Shown here: piece by piece, positions 1 through 11,900 of the stretch
How positions within the stretch are numbered: position 1 is the stretch's first letter
How the letters are laid out: each line of letters begins with the position of its first letter
Assembly: GCA_016987375.1 (NCBI GenBank)
Contig: PJRA01000314.1
Coordinates: forward strand, 358,690-397,911
Direction of reading: 5' to 3'
From: Brachionus koreanus
Lineage: Eukaryota > Rotifera > Eurotatoria > Ploima > Brachionidae
DNA: 39,222 bases
Position numbers and translations under genes: made by a program
The notes under the pieces: model-generated
What the model was told of the DNA's origin: nothing
Databases searched by the model: none
What the model saw: only the letters and a program-made list of their open reading frames with translations

Positions 1-218
1 GAAAGTAATTTTCTAAGAGATTGCTTAATCTGTGATCAATTTTACTAATATTTAATTTATTTTCTGCTTCAAAGAAAAATAATTCGGAGCAGGTTTTGGG
101 AGAAAGCTTTAGGTTGTTCTAGTAATAATAAAATTTGGCATTATTTTAGATGATTGTATAATATAGCATGTTAGTAGTTCTAAAATTTAAAGTCATATTG
201 TAAATTTATTCTAAACAA

Positions 219-446
219 ATGGAACTAATTTATACATCACTTCTAGAAAAATATTCTTCTTTAGTCAACCAAAAGCTTTGTTTGTTTCTTGAAAATAATG
301 CTGGACCTCATACAGCGTCAAAAAAAATGGCAAAGATGGAAAAGCTCAAATGACTCGAAATTCTTCCTCAACCAGAATATAGTTCAGATATTTATCTTTC
401 TAATTATCATATTTCTTGCTTAATGGCTAAAGAATATAGAACATAA
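219..446 (+). pseudogene. Decayed mariner-family transposase fragment (C-terminal catalytic part)
   Basis: One frame keeps the order of blocks typical of mariner transposases: a LVNQK-like block, ENNAGPH where the family has a DNAxPH motif, then LPQPEYSSD and LSNYH where it has LPHPPYSPD and PSDYH. The second catalytic Asp (codon 294-296) and the third (402-404) are both Asn, and the gap between them is one codon longer than D34D. An in-frame TGA at 351-353 falls near the Trp usually found before the LPHPPYSPD block, and TAA follows at 444. The N-terminal DNA-binding half and the inverted repeats are not recognisable. This is a dead, truncated copy lying beyond the 3' end of the Kv2 gene. Confidence 0.75.
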
Positions 447-620
447 TGGCTTATGCTTTGAAGTTTGCTATTTCTGTATTTATTGATAAAATAAAAAAAA
501 ATTTGTAAAAAAATGCAAAATCTTTTAATCAATCCTAATTAAATTTTTTTTCAAAATCTTTGCTTTGGAGTAGAAAAATACTAATTTTTTTAATTTTTTT
601 TTTTGAAGTCTTAAATAGGT

Positions 621-626
621 TTTATT
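621..626 (-). promoter_or_regulatory. Candidate polyadenylation signal of the Kv2 gene
   Basis: AATAAA on the minus strand about 90 nt past the Kv2 stop codon, in a T-rich setting. AT-rich DNA makes chance matches common, so the distance is the only support. Confidence 0.4.
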
Positions 627-713
627 TAGAATTAAAAAAGAAAAAAAAATATTTATACAACGAAAACAAGAATATAGACATTTGAATTGAAAGAAAAATA
701 AATAATTATATAA

Positions 714-2243
714 TTAAATTCGTTCATGAGCAGTAAGAGCCGTGTCCTTGTCAAGCAAAGGTATCAAAGTTTCTAGTTTGATTTCATCAGTTATTTTAAT
801 TAGCTGATTTATTCCGTTACGAGCTTTGATCCTTTCCTCTTTGTATTTGAGCGATTTTTCACGTCTCTTTTGTTCCTTGTAGAACTCGGTAAAATTATTT
901 ACAATAATAGGAATCGGAAGAGCAATAACTAGAACGCCCCATATGCAGCAAATAGCGCCAACAAGCTTTCCGGGTGTAGTCGATGGAACCATATCACCGT
1001 AGCCAACAGTGGTCATAGTGATCAAAGCCCACCAAAATGTAGAAGGTATAGATGTAAATTTGGTATCGATTTCTTCTTTTTCGGCGAAATAGGCCAAACT
1101 TGAAAAGAGCAAAACTGCAATTGACAAGAACATCATGAGCAGGCCGAGCTCTTTTTTTGACCTTTTGAGTGTGTAGCCCAGGGATTTGAGGCCTGTCGAG
1201 TGTCTGGCCAGCTTGAATATGCGCAAAATTCTCAGCACTCTAAAAAGAGTTAGTGTACGCCGAGCATTGTTGAAATTGTCATATTTTTGATTATCAAATA
1301 ACAAAGTTACAAAGTAGGGAAGTATAGAGATTAAATCGATAATATTTAGAGGACTTTTGATAAAGTTTAATTTATTTGGTGAGGAAAAAAGCCTTAGTAA
1401 ATATTCCAAAGTAAACCAGGCAATGCATGCAACTTCTATTGCTTCGAATAGAGGATTTTCAGTGTAGACTACATCTGATTGATTTTGACTTTGTTTAATT
1501 GAGTTTGTGCTTGAAAATGGTTGCTTTACCCAACCATTAGTGGAAGTGTTTGTTAGATTGTTTTTTATCTGAAATTCTGGCATTGTGTTTAGAGTGAGTG
1601 TTACTGAAGAAATTATTATGAAAAATATGGACACAAATGCTAAAATGCGAGCTGTGGTTGAGCTTTGCGGATTTTCCATCAAGTCCCACAGGCTTTTGCG
1701 AAACTTTGGAAAACAATGGCTAAACTTTTCATCATTTACTTTTTCTCGTTCCATTTCCTCTTCTTTTCGGATCTCTTCAAGCACAGTGTCTTTTCGCTGA
1801 TGGTAGCGCAAGTGACAACATGACTCTAGAAAACATTCGTCTATGCCCCAGTAGACTAGGTCTTCATGGAACGAGAGTATGCACATTTCTTCGACTAGAT
1901 GAAGTTTTCCAGTCCGGTAAAAGTTCAAAATGGAAGCGAATGAGGACGAGTGACGATCAAAGAACAGCTCGTTTTGAGCCAAATTCATGTCGTCGCACAG
2001 TCGTCCAATTTCGTTTATTGACTTGGCCCAGCGAATCTTGCCCAAGCGGCTGTTTGGTATTTTTTCCAGTGTGCGCCACATTACCTCGTGGCGTATGCCG
2101 CCAACATTTAGCAAAACTCGCTTTTGACTTGTGAAATTTTTTAATATATCTAAATCGGTTTGGTCTTGCTGATCCATGGCTTCATTTTCAACATTATCAT
2201 TATTCTCCCAATATTTAGTCAAGTCGGCATTTGAAAAGTTCAT
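714..2243 (-). CDS. Shab: Voltage-gated potassium channel, Kv2/Shab class
   Basis: Pore-forming subunit of a delayed-rectifier K+ channel that works as a plasma-membrane tetramer. The 509-residue protein has an N-terminal T1/BTB tetramerisation domain (about 42-150, LNVGG at 45-49, non-Shaker CC at 142-143). S1 is at about 196-218, S2 264-286, S3 296-315 and S4 327-347, with R329, R335, R338, R341, K344 and R347 at the usual spacing. S5 is at 365-388, the filter TVGYGD at 412-417, and S6 426-452. S6 carries PIPIIVNN, the Kv2 form, where Shaker channels have PVP; S4-S5 [11 protein letters not shown] is also Kv2-like. The S1-S2 loop has possible N-glycosylation sites. Only about 57 residues follow S6, far fewer than the several hundred of vertebrate Kv2, so the clustering and VAP-binding tail is missing. 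It is intronless. Kv2 class assignment is strong. Confidence 0.96.
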   Translation of the reverse strand: MNFSNADLTKYWENNDNVENEAMDQQDQTDLDILKNFTSQKRVLLNVGGIRHEVMWRTLEKIPNSRLGKIRWAKSINEIGRLCDDMNLAQNELFFDRHSSSFASILNFYRTGKLHLVEEMCILSFHEDLVYWGIDECFLESCCHLRYHQRKDTVLEEIRKEEEMEREKVNDEKFSHCFPKFRKSLWDLMENPQSSTTARILAFVSIFFIIISSVTLTLNTMPEFQIKNNLTNTSTNGWVKQPFSSTNSIKQSQNQSDVVYTENPLFEAIEVACIAWFTLEYLLRLFSSPNKLNFIKSPLNIIDLISILPYFVTLLFDNQKYDNFNNARRTLTLFRVLRILRIFKLARHSTGLKSLGYTLKRSKKELGLLMMFLSIAVLLFSSLAYFAEKEEIDTKFTSIPSTFWWALITMTTVGYGDMVPSTTPGKLVGAICCIWGVLVIALPIPIIVNNFTEFYKEQKRREKSLKYKEERIKARNGINQLIKITDEIKLETLIPLLDKDTALTAHERI

Positions 2244-4321
2244 TCAATAGAGCGCGTTTTGTAAATACTTGACTATTCTAAATTACTAAGCAACATCTAA
2301 AACAAGAAAGTTTAAGTTTATTTTTATTCTCAAAAAAAAACCTTTAAAAAACAAAAAAAATTTAAAAAAATAAAAATTTAGTTTTAAAAATTTTTTCTAG
2401 ATATTTTATTCGAAATTTTTTTATTAATAAATTTTTCTTGCTAATTAACTTAATCATATAAAACATATAATATGGTTGGGTATTTTGTTGAGAACAACTT
2501 TTAACATCGCAAATTCTTAATCCATGAAAAAAAGAGTGCTAATTTTATTATTAATCAAAAAAAAATATAGTGAATTTTAAAGCTAAATTGAATTGAAAGA
2601 CTTGAGCATTGAATTACATGTTAAGTTTTCGAAAAATTTGAAAGGCATCAGTTTGTTTGGGGTATCTTTTGACGTACAGAAAACTTTTTTTTTGAGTAAT
2701 TTAATTCATTTCAATTGTGTGAATGAAAAGCATTGTATATTTAGCTAAAAAATTTATTTAAATTTAGATTTAGAATGGAAAAAAATGAATAATTAATCTA
2801 ATTAGTATAAAAAAAAACTAGTTTTTTTGTTATAAAATCAAGTCAAGTTAATTTAGAATTTCAGAGAATGATCTGGACCTAAATCCGTGGTTAAGCTATT
2901 TATTATACTAGATGACTAGATGTTCATTATTAAAATTGTTATAGCATGGTTCGCTTGTGGTGCGACGAGAAAACATTAAATATTAGAAAATTAACTTAAT
3001 CTAATTTAATTTATTTTTTACTATCTTTTTCTAGAAAATTTTATAATTAACAAAATTAAATTTTTTTCTTCAATGTGGTGTCTATGACTAATTGGATTTT
3101 TTTAAAGGCATAATAATCAGACACTTCAAAACTTTTAAAATGCCTTACTTAGTTGTTTAAAATATCAAAATTTTTAGCATTTTTTAGCAAGTTTTATACA
3201 AAACTTATAAACATTAATTTAAAAATTAAAAAAAATTTGAAAATTTTATTTTAAGATCAACTTTGAAATCATATCTAATCCGAACAATATCTCAAATATA
3301 GAAAGATACCTTACCTTTTACAGCATTAGTTTAATTTACAGAAAAAATTATTAAGATTTAAAAGTTTTATGGTCGACCAAAAAAAAATCTTTTATTAATC
3401 AATGCTCTTTAAATATTTTAAATTCATATTTCAAGAAATAAAATTTAATTTAAATTTAAATTATTTTCCTTATAATTTTATAATTTCTAATCACTGAAAT
3501 TAATTTCGTTTAGACTTTTCACATTTAGACTAATTTTAGCTTAATCAAAAACCTGTTTCAACTAAGCTTTTTTAATTTAAATAATTTAGGGTTAAAGCTA
3601 AAACATGCTACTCCTACTAATTGTCAATCTAAAAAAATAATTTCAAAAATATAGTAGCAAAAAAAAACATAAATTTTAGCTATTATACAACACTTAGTAG
3701 AATTTCTTTCTCAATAAAAAAATGTGCTTCTTCCGTTTGAATTGATTTTAAAATCAACTTCTTAAATGAATGTATTTATATGTTTTTTAGTCTCTTCAAA
3801 ATGTTTTCAAAATTTAACATAATTTTTAGAAACATATAATTGATCCACTGAATCGCAGATTTTAACATTTTCTAAACTTTAAATTTTAAATCAATAAAAT
3901 CCAATCAATATGAGCTAAAAATTTTAATAATGACGAATGCAAAATAAAATAATCTGCTGGAAACTTACTTTATTTAGTAAATTAATTTTTCTAATTAATC
4001 ACACATAAATTTTTTCATTATAATATCTATTTATTTATTTGAGAGTTTGTTTATAACAGACAAAACAATTAATAAAAAGAGAGCTTTTCTTTTTCATTTT
4101 TGGAAAAAAAAATGATTTCTTTTCAGAATTTCACTATTTAATGACTCAAAAATTTTGTTAAATAAAAACAATAATTAACATTTGATCAATTTTTTAGAAT
4201 TATTTTTTTCACTAGTTAAAAACAAGACAAATTAATTTAATCTTTTTATTAGAAAAATATGTTTTTTTCGAAAATAATTATTTGTAAATTAAAAAATCTA
4301 ACAATAGATAAAACTAAGCCC
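2244..4321. other. Non-coding, AT-rich stretch upstream of Kv2
   Basis: No supportable gene. The first few hundred bases should hold the Kv2 promoter, but I see no distinct element. A slightly GC-richer patch at about 2866-2990 reads as roughly 35 codons with two stops on the minus strand. I could not assign it, and it may be a transposon scrap. Confidence 0.6.
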
Positions 4322-4582
4322 TTAATTGCTTTTAGCTTTTAAATAAAGCCTTGTTAAATGAGAGTTGAGTTCTTTATGCATGCATTTGAAATAAGCATCA
4401 TGTGAAGAATGATTATTGATCAAATGGAGAATATCCTTAAAGCTTTGAAGATCAGTATTCAAATTTTTATTTAAAAAAAAATCATCTTTACCAAACATAA
4501 GCAGATTTAAAAAATACAAAAAAATGAATACTTTAAAGGGCTTCATAACTATTTGTTTAGCAAAAAATTTCCCTAAAATCAT
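4322..4582 (-). CDS. Small hypothetical secreted protein, doubtful
   Basis: An 86-codon open frame. An internal Met at codon 13 starts a stretch (MKPFKVFIFLYFLNLLMFG) that looks like a signal peptide, followed by a polar tail of about 55 residues with a single Cys. No family is recognised. An ORF of this length is expected by chance about once or twice in a 39-kb window this AT-rich, and no GC rise sets it off from its surroundings. I keep it only because of the signal-peptide-like start. Confidence 0.18.
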   Translation of the reverse strand: MILGKFFAKQIVMKPFKVFIFLYFLNLLMFGKDDFFLNKNLNTDLQSFKDILHLINNHSSHDAYFKCMHKELNSHLTRLYLKAKSN

Positions 4583-7500
4583 AAACTATTATTTGTATTT
4601 GTGAATTTAAAAAATTTTTGCTAAAAAAACGGTTGCCTTAATTGATTAAGAAAAAAAATTAGTTTTTTTTTTTTCATGAAAAATCCATTTGTATAATTAT
4701 GAATTGATTAAATTTACTAAACAAAAAAACTTGTCTTATATTTAATTTTAAAATTTTATTCTATTCATTATTTCAATCTTTTTAGGTTTTTTCTAAATTC
4801 AAAGCTTTTAGCTATTTAAAAAATGAATTTGAAACAAAAAAATTCGAGTTTTAAAATAAATATTAATTTAAATAATGTGTTTAAAGTATGCTTTATTTTC
4901 TTTTTGAAAAGAAAAACTTTTCTTACAAAAATTTTGTGTCTTATTTAATAGTCCAATTGAAGTAGCATACTTAGATCATATGCTGCAAAATTCGTTATTT
5001 CAAACACTTAAGTAAAAAATTGAAATTATTTTATTCTAATTTATTCAATAAACCTGCAGAATACTGGCATTGCTTCTTCAAAAATTTTTTTTTGAGAAAA
5101 ATCTTAAAAAATAATAATAATACTAATAATAGTAATATTCTACGATCAAATTAGTTTAACTATATTAACAAAGCAGGATAGCTAATTCTTAAATATTTTA
5201 TTTAATTTTTTTGATATTTCAATTGAATGAAATGATAAAATTTTGTAAATATTTTTTCCTATTCGAATAATAGTTAGAAAAGCTTTTAATGTCAATCAAA
5301 CATAAAATTAATTTGCATCTTAGTTTTCAGTCATACACACAATGGATGCGAATTTGATATTGTTTCTCTTCCGATTCATCTTTTAGGCCTAATTTAAATA
5401 ATCTAATTAGAAGATAAAACCAAAAACGAATTGTTTATTCAAATTCTTTGCTAAAATTGATGCCATTTATTAAGAATAAAAAATACTATAAAAAAAAAAG
5501 AAAATAATAAATGAAATATTATATAATGGTTTAGATTTCAGTCAACCAAATAATTAATCTCAGACTTATAAATATTTAGTTTACGCTTTTCCTGCTGTGG
5601 TCTTCTCTCGTTTCGAATTTTTTTTTCTAAATTTAAAACAATTATGATTATTTTTTTTTCAACTCAATCAGTTTTTTAATTTGAAATCTTGAACATTTTT
5701 ATTTAGAAAAATCTTTATTTTAGATTAGAAAACAGATTGTTTAAATTAAATTTATTTAGCATTTGATTAATTATTTTTTTTTTCAATAAGAAAATAAAAA
5801 AAAGGTCATAATATAAGACACAACTTGTTTACATACAAAAACAATTACTTAAAGCTAGGGAGATAAAACTGTTTTTTGGTTGTTTGCCGATGATTGAATT
5901 TAATTCTAAAAATTTAAAACATCTGTTTTATGTAAGTATGGCTAAAATAATTTAAAATACATAAACATTAAATATTTTTGGAATTTTCTGAAAAGATATT
6001 ATCGACCAAGATTTAGCATAATGAAAAAAGAAAAATTGCACTAATCTCATTTGAAATAAGAAATTTTTCATTAAAATTGTTATAAACAGACATGTCCTGA
6101 ATTCTTTTGTTTATTTAACAGAAATATTTTTTATTATTTTAATGCAACTCAAGTTCTCAATTAAGCCAAATATCTCCAAGGAGTTTTAAAGCTCGGTTGA
6201 TTATTTCTACAATATAGGTCAATTGAGATTTTAATTTTTCAAGGTTATGTCTTTAGTCTTAGTTTGCTTTTTGAAAATAATTTTTTTTTCAACACTACGC
6301 ATAGCTCTTGCTTTGGCTCATTACTCTCTCACGTAAACAAATTTTCTTCTAAAGTGAAACATCGTCAATAAAATGCTTTTTATTTTAATTAAAAAAAAAA
6401 AGAATTCTCTAGAAAATTAGTTTTACTTTATTTTTGAATTACACAAATCACTAGTACTTTTTAAATAATAAAAATATTTATTTTTTATTTTTATTGAAAT
6501 TTCATTTTACGTAATAAAATATTTTTGCACAATAATTACTTAGAAATTTGCATTGACAAGCACAAAATTTATTCTTAATCATCTTGCTTAAATTCTAAAT
6601 GTATAAATTCAGATGTTGAATATGAAAAAAAATGCTTACTTGTCTGAATTAGATATTAATTTAAAACCAATTTAGTAATAAGTACTTGGGTAAATATAAT
6701 TAATTTTTGTATATAAAGTGTTCATTGAAATAATAAATAAAAATCAATAAGTAATCTCCAAATAGATCATAATTTTTTCATTAATGTTTTAAAAATAAGA
6801 TTTTTCATTTTAGAAATTTACTAAAAATTCTAACTTTAAAAGCATTTGAATGAAAAAAGATGAATTTTTTTAAAATTTAATTTAACCATTTATTACACTT
6901 GAGTATGTATTAATTACTATTTCAACTTAAAAATCAATATGTAGGATGAATTCTAAAGCCTGTGGGACGATAAATTAATTCTTTGCCATCTGTCTCATGA
7001 TGATACTGTCTTTACTAAAGACAATTGATTTAATTTTTTAGCTTCGTAGGCATTGAGAAAAGACATTGACAAAAAATTTATTAAGTTATTTTAAATTATT
7101 ACATGAGATTCAAATATAAAAATCTAAAATAGGATATAATGTGGTCATATGACTAACTGTTAAAGCAATAGAACTTCTCAGATGCATTTATTTGAAAATT
7201 TGGTCAATTTTAAAATAAACCTTAACATCTTAATTGTATTCACTTGAATTAATAAGCGTCTTGCGTCGATATTCAGAGATATTTATTGAAAATAATAATT
7301 CAATTAATTTTTATAATATGATTTTTTATTCAATTATATAAAAAACTAATTTTATTTAAAAATAGATTTAAGTAATTTAAGAAAAAAATCGATTATTATT
7401 ATAATTTATTTTTAAAGAATTATACCTTTTGTAAATGTATCTTACTCATCTAATTTGCTGTTAATAGTTTTTTAGACATGAATTCCTCAACGCTTAGTAC

Positions 7501-8637
7501 TGGAATGGTTGCTTTTTTTTAATTGTCATTAATCATCTTACTGAACGATTTTAGAATAAGCATGATTTATGGAAAAATATAGACCACACCTTGAGTATGA
7601 AATCTTTGTTTAAAATCCATATTTCAACAGATTGCCAAATACTACAAAAAGTACAAGCAATAATTAAAGATATAGAGAATATTTGAGTTAAAATAAGTTT
7701 GATCTATTGAAAAGAATTGAACTATTAACACCAACTATTAGAAGGAATTTGTAAATTTCGTTTAAATGTACAATATGCTTAATAAACACGTTTATATTAG
7801 ATTTAGATTTTAGATTTTTTTACAAAAAATTGCTATCTAATTGATTGTGTAATTGCTGTTTCACTATTTTTCCTTTTTTTCCTGAACCCTAAAATATTAA
7901 AACTTGTGAATTTTGTAACTCTCTATTTCATTTTTTTGGATGATCAAATTTTTAAATCATATCTTGAAAAAATTTTATTATTTAAAAAATATTTATTTAA
8001 TAGAAAAAAAAACAGTAATTAGTAGATATTAACTAACTGTTTATTTGTAACAATTTTTAATTACATAGCAGAATTAGCCCCATCTGAAATATATTACAAT
8101 TAAGTAAATTTTTAATTAAACTTTTTATTATTTTTTCATAATCAAAACAGGGCTTCTAGAATCGAATTTTTTAATGTGATTTTCAATAAGAGCATAATTA
8201 ATTGTTTACTCTTCATATCAAAGATGCCTGTGAACCATTCTAATTAAGATGTGATTCTAAATTTCTGATCATCTAACTTTAAGACTTTAATTTTAATGAT
8301 TTATAGATTGATAATCACTAAAAAAAATTCTCAAAGAGCTTTATAATTTGTTTATTTATTCAAGTTGAAATTAACTTAATACATTAACTATTGACTATTC
8401 CAATTTTGGTTAACCAAGCTGTCACTTTACAAACCATTAATTTATTCTTCAAAATTTTTACAATAGGGCAGATAAAATATATATTGAGGCCAAAAGAATG
8501 AACCTTTTCCACTGTATTTAATTTTTAACTATTTAGCCATCTATTTAAATTCTTACCATTGATATCCTAAATCTTAGTTATTTAATAATAAATTTTAATT
8601 TAATTTCTGTCTAAAAAAGAAAATTTAAATATTGAAT
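4583..8637. other. Gene desert with A/T runs and a short AAT tract
   Basis: No gene is supportable. A short (TAA/AAT)n tract lies at about 5110-5138. A GC-richer patch at about 6950-7025 is open on the minus strand for roughly 23 codons (YHHETDGKELIYRPTGF core), and another lies at 6160-6350. Both are too short to assign and could be decayed insertions. Confidence 0.6.
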
Positions 8638-8947
8638 ACAAAATTGTTCCATGAGATAATATACTTAACTTTGAGGCTTATTAAACTTAACTTAACATTC
8701 TTGAAAGAAGAGATCAAGGAGACCTAATTGAATTTTTTTAATTCCTAACAAATTAAGTATGCTAGAGTGACAGAAACCAGAGAAGAAATGGTGTGAACTC
8801 ACATGCAAAATGAGCCAAAAGGTGGTATTAGGGATAAAGGATATCAATGCAACGCAAAAACTTCCTAACAAATAGAATGATAAAAAACTGGTACGAACTA
8901 CCCCCTCAAAGAATAGCTTTAAATGCCGACTCGACAAGTTTCTGTAG
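8638..8947 (+). pseudogene. Non-LTR retrotransposon (LINE) fossil: reverse transcriptase C-terminal region
   Basis: Reading + across three frames gives consecutive blocks seen at the C-terminus of CR1/jockey-type LINE polymerases. First is TKLFHEIIYLTLRLIKLNL (from 8638), then LERRDQGDLIEFF (8700-8738), NQRRNGVNSHAK, QRKNFLTNRMIKNWYELP (to about 8903), and finally NSFKCRLDKFL with TAG at 8945-8947. These correspond to the family's ATKLIP, LNLxxLExRRxRGDLIxxFK, FFTNRVVNxWNxLP and NSFKxRLDKF blocks. Several stops and at least two frameshifts make it dead. Only the last ~100 codons remain, as expected of a 5'-truncated insertion. A 107-codon open frame on the opposite strand is its shadow. Confidence 0.75.
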
Positions 8948-11900
8948 AAAATCCGCAGTTTTTCCTGCTTTAGCTTATACACATTATTATTATAATTATG
9001 GCAGGATATAAGCATTTTGAATATAAAAAAGTTACTAATTTTCTTGGACGTTATTAAATTTTATTACTTGTTAAAAAAAAATTATTCCTAGTTTAATTAT
9101 AAGATAATATTTTTAATATTTACTTTAATAAATTCTTAAAAAAATTGGATGAAATGAATTTCTATCATCTCAAACAAATGAAATCTTTCAACTAAATTCA
9201 GATTTTCAAAATTTCACCTTAAAAGTACAAATTTTTTAGATGATTTCTAATCAGAGGTCAAATAAATTAGAAAATAAAATAAAATATAATTGATATTGAT
9301 TGTCCAAGATTATTTCTTTAAATTTCTATATTGTTATGACTATAATACGAGAGTTATCTTGTAGTAGTAATTCTCAAAGTTAAACTAAAATTAAAAAAAA
9401 AATAAGCTGTAACTTAGACGAATTTTACAGAAAAATAAACAACCAAAACATTTGTTAAAGTAGCTCATTTTTCTTAGGGAACGAATATTTTTTTAACTTT
9501 ATTAAAAAGTAAATTTAAAATAAAAAAACAAATATTTAACAAAAAAAATTTATTTTACATTTTTTTAGTAAAAATTGAACAAGTCTTCTAATTTTATTTT
9601 ATATTGTTCTGCAAAGAAAAAAGAAATTTCCCAGTCCAAAAATAACTCGTTATTTATATCATTATTTTTTGTTAATTTCTATGTGATTTTTTTTAATGTT
9701 ATCAGATAATTTATTCGAGATGAATGATAAACTCGGATAAAATAAACATCCTTTTTGATACAATGTTATACAATAAATTAGACTTGCTTGCCTTTAAAAA
9801 TACTGTCAATAAAACAAACTTAAAACTGTACGAACAAATACCATCAAAATTTAAACAACTGATTGATTGACTGATAAACATGATCTAAAGATGAACTTAT
9901 TTTTAAATTAAAAACAGATTTAACAATTCATTTTTTCAATTTTCTTTGCTCTCTAAAGAAAAAAAAACACTTTATCTATCAAGCTTATCATTTGAGACTG
10001 GATACTTACTGATTAATTTAGCTTAGATTCTATCAGATGAAATGATTTATTCGTAAAAGAATAATTAAGATAGGAATACTTTAATTCAAAAAGGGCGCAT
10101 TTTCCTGATTCATGTGGAGCTATAAATTGCCGCTTAAATAGTTTTTTTTTAGATAAAAGACTTAAGATAACATTCTTTGTTGCGAAAATTCGATTGAAAA
10201 AATAAGCATCAATTTTCTATAGTTTTCTTGCTCGAACAATTCTCAAAAATTTTATTTTTCTATTTAAAAAAACTAAAAATTCAATTTAATAAATAATTTT
10301 AACAGTATATTGCTAAGAATTATATTATAAGTTCTTAGAAATATTTAAAAATAGCTAACATGTGTTCTTAAATAAAACATTTTTTTTATTCAGTATATCA
10401 TATTTATTTACTTTATATTATCTCTTTATATTGTCAGTATTTACCCTAGTGTATGGATTATTTTTTTCTTGTAAAACATTATGCTGCTATTTATTATCAG
10501 ACTTGTTTATTAGTCTAAAGCTAAAGCCAAAGTCACTAAAATTTAAGATTATCTTAAATGAAAAAATAGTTTTTCAATACATTTACATATCTGAAAATGC
10601 TTGATTAATTGTAAAAGATGAATGATTTTTAAATTAATTGTGAATTTAATCGCTAATTATATATTTAAATTTAATATAACAAAACGGTCTCTTAATTAAC
10701 CGAAAAGGTTTTAATTTATTTTAAAATATAATTAAAAATTATTTAGTCAAAAAAAATTGAATTTTTTGTGTCTTTTTGAATATTTCTATTCATTAATATT
10801 TCTAAAAAAAAATTTTCAGTTTTTCGCTTTTAGCATATAAAAAATTTCAAATTTGAAAATATGATTTAATTCTTTTTAATCATATCTAATATTTTAGTTT
10901 AAAAAAATTTATTAAAATATTAAAATTCTATAAAATTTATACTATTAATAAAAAAATGCTGTATTTTTATCACTTAAATTTACCCCTTTTATAAAATTAA
11001 AAAATTTAATAATAATAATAAATTAATACTTTTTTAATTATTCAACTTTTCTTTTATTTTCCTTATTTCATTTGGTCAAAAAAAAAATAAAGACAATTTG
11101 AAAGACAACTCAATATATTTCTAATAATTAGTACATTTCATACGCTTTTTTCAAATTATATAATCATTTTATAAATCCATTTAATAGAATCTTTTAAAAG
11201 AAAAAAAAACTGTTTGCATTGGTTCTATACTTTTAGCATTTAATATCAGAGTTTAGTAATTCAAATAATTGATTTAAATTCACAAAATCTAAGCTTTTTT
11301 CACCCCGTTCTGAACAAGGCTGACAGACAGTGATTTAGTTATAAATTATCACAAATTTTTTATTTACATGGACATGAGTTCACATTTTAATAATTGCCCC
11401 TAAAAGATAAAAATAAATAAATAAGATTAAAAAAAATTAAAAATAAAAAAAAATTCTTTAGTTGTAAATTGAAATATATTAATGACAATATATTAAAAAA
11501 TTCTTGAAATTCTAGAATTTTAAATTAATATTAAAAAATGGAATATTGTCCGCAATAAATCATTCTATGACTGCAAAATCTCAAACAATTTGGCCTAAAC
11601 CTATTAGAAACTGAATTATACACACAAATTTTAAAGTATATAAGCTCCCTTCTATGATGAAGGTATTATGAAAATTGCTTTCTTAATAACCGAATCAATT
11701 TAGATAGAAAAAAGATTTATTTATTTAGCAAAGAAAAATTTGATCCAAACTAGAATAAAAAAAAATAATTGAATAATCTTTAAGCTCGAAAAAAGTCAAG
11801 ATTAGATAAATTAATTAAATGAAGCAACTCGAAAAAATACCATATCTAGTCTAATTTTCTTGTATAATTTTAAGTTTGGGAAACAAATACAGCTTATACT

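Noticed and set aside
1585..2134. Two plus-strand ORFs across the Kv2 gene
   Set aside because: Antisense shadows of the strongly supported Kv2 coding sequence.
8692..9015. 107-codon ORF on the minus strand
   Set aside because: It lies opposite the LINE fossil, whose plus-strand blocks explain the sequence; no domain on minus.
10362..10604. 80-codon hydrophobic ORF
   Set aside because: Phe/Leu/Ile-rich product of T-rich DNA; no other support.
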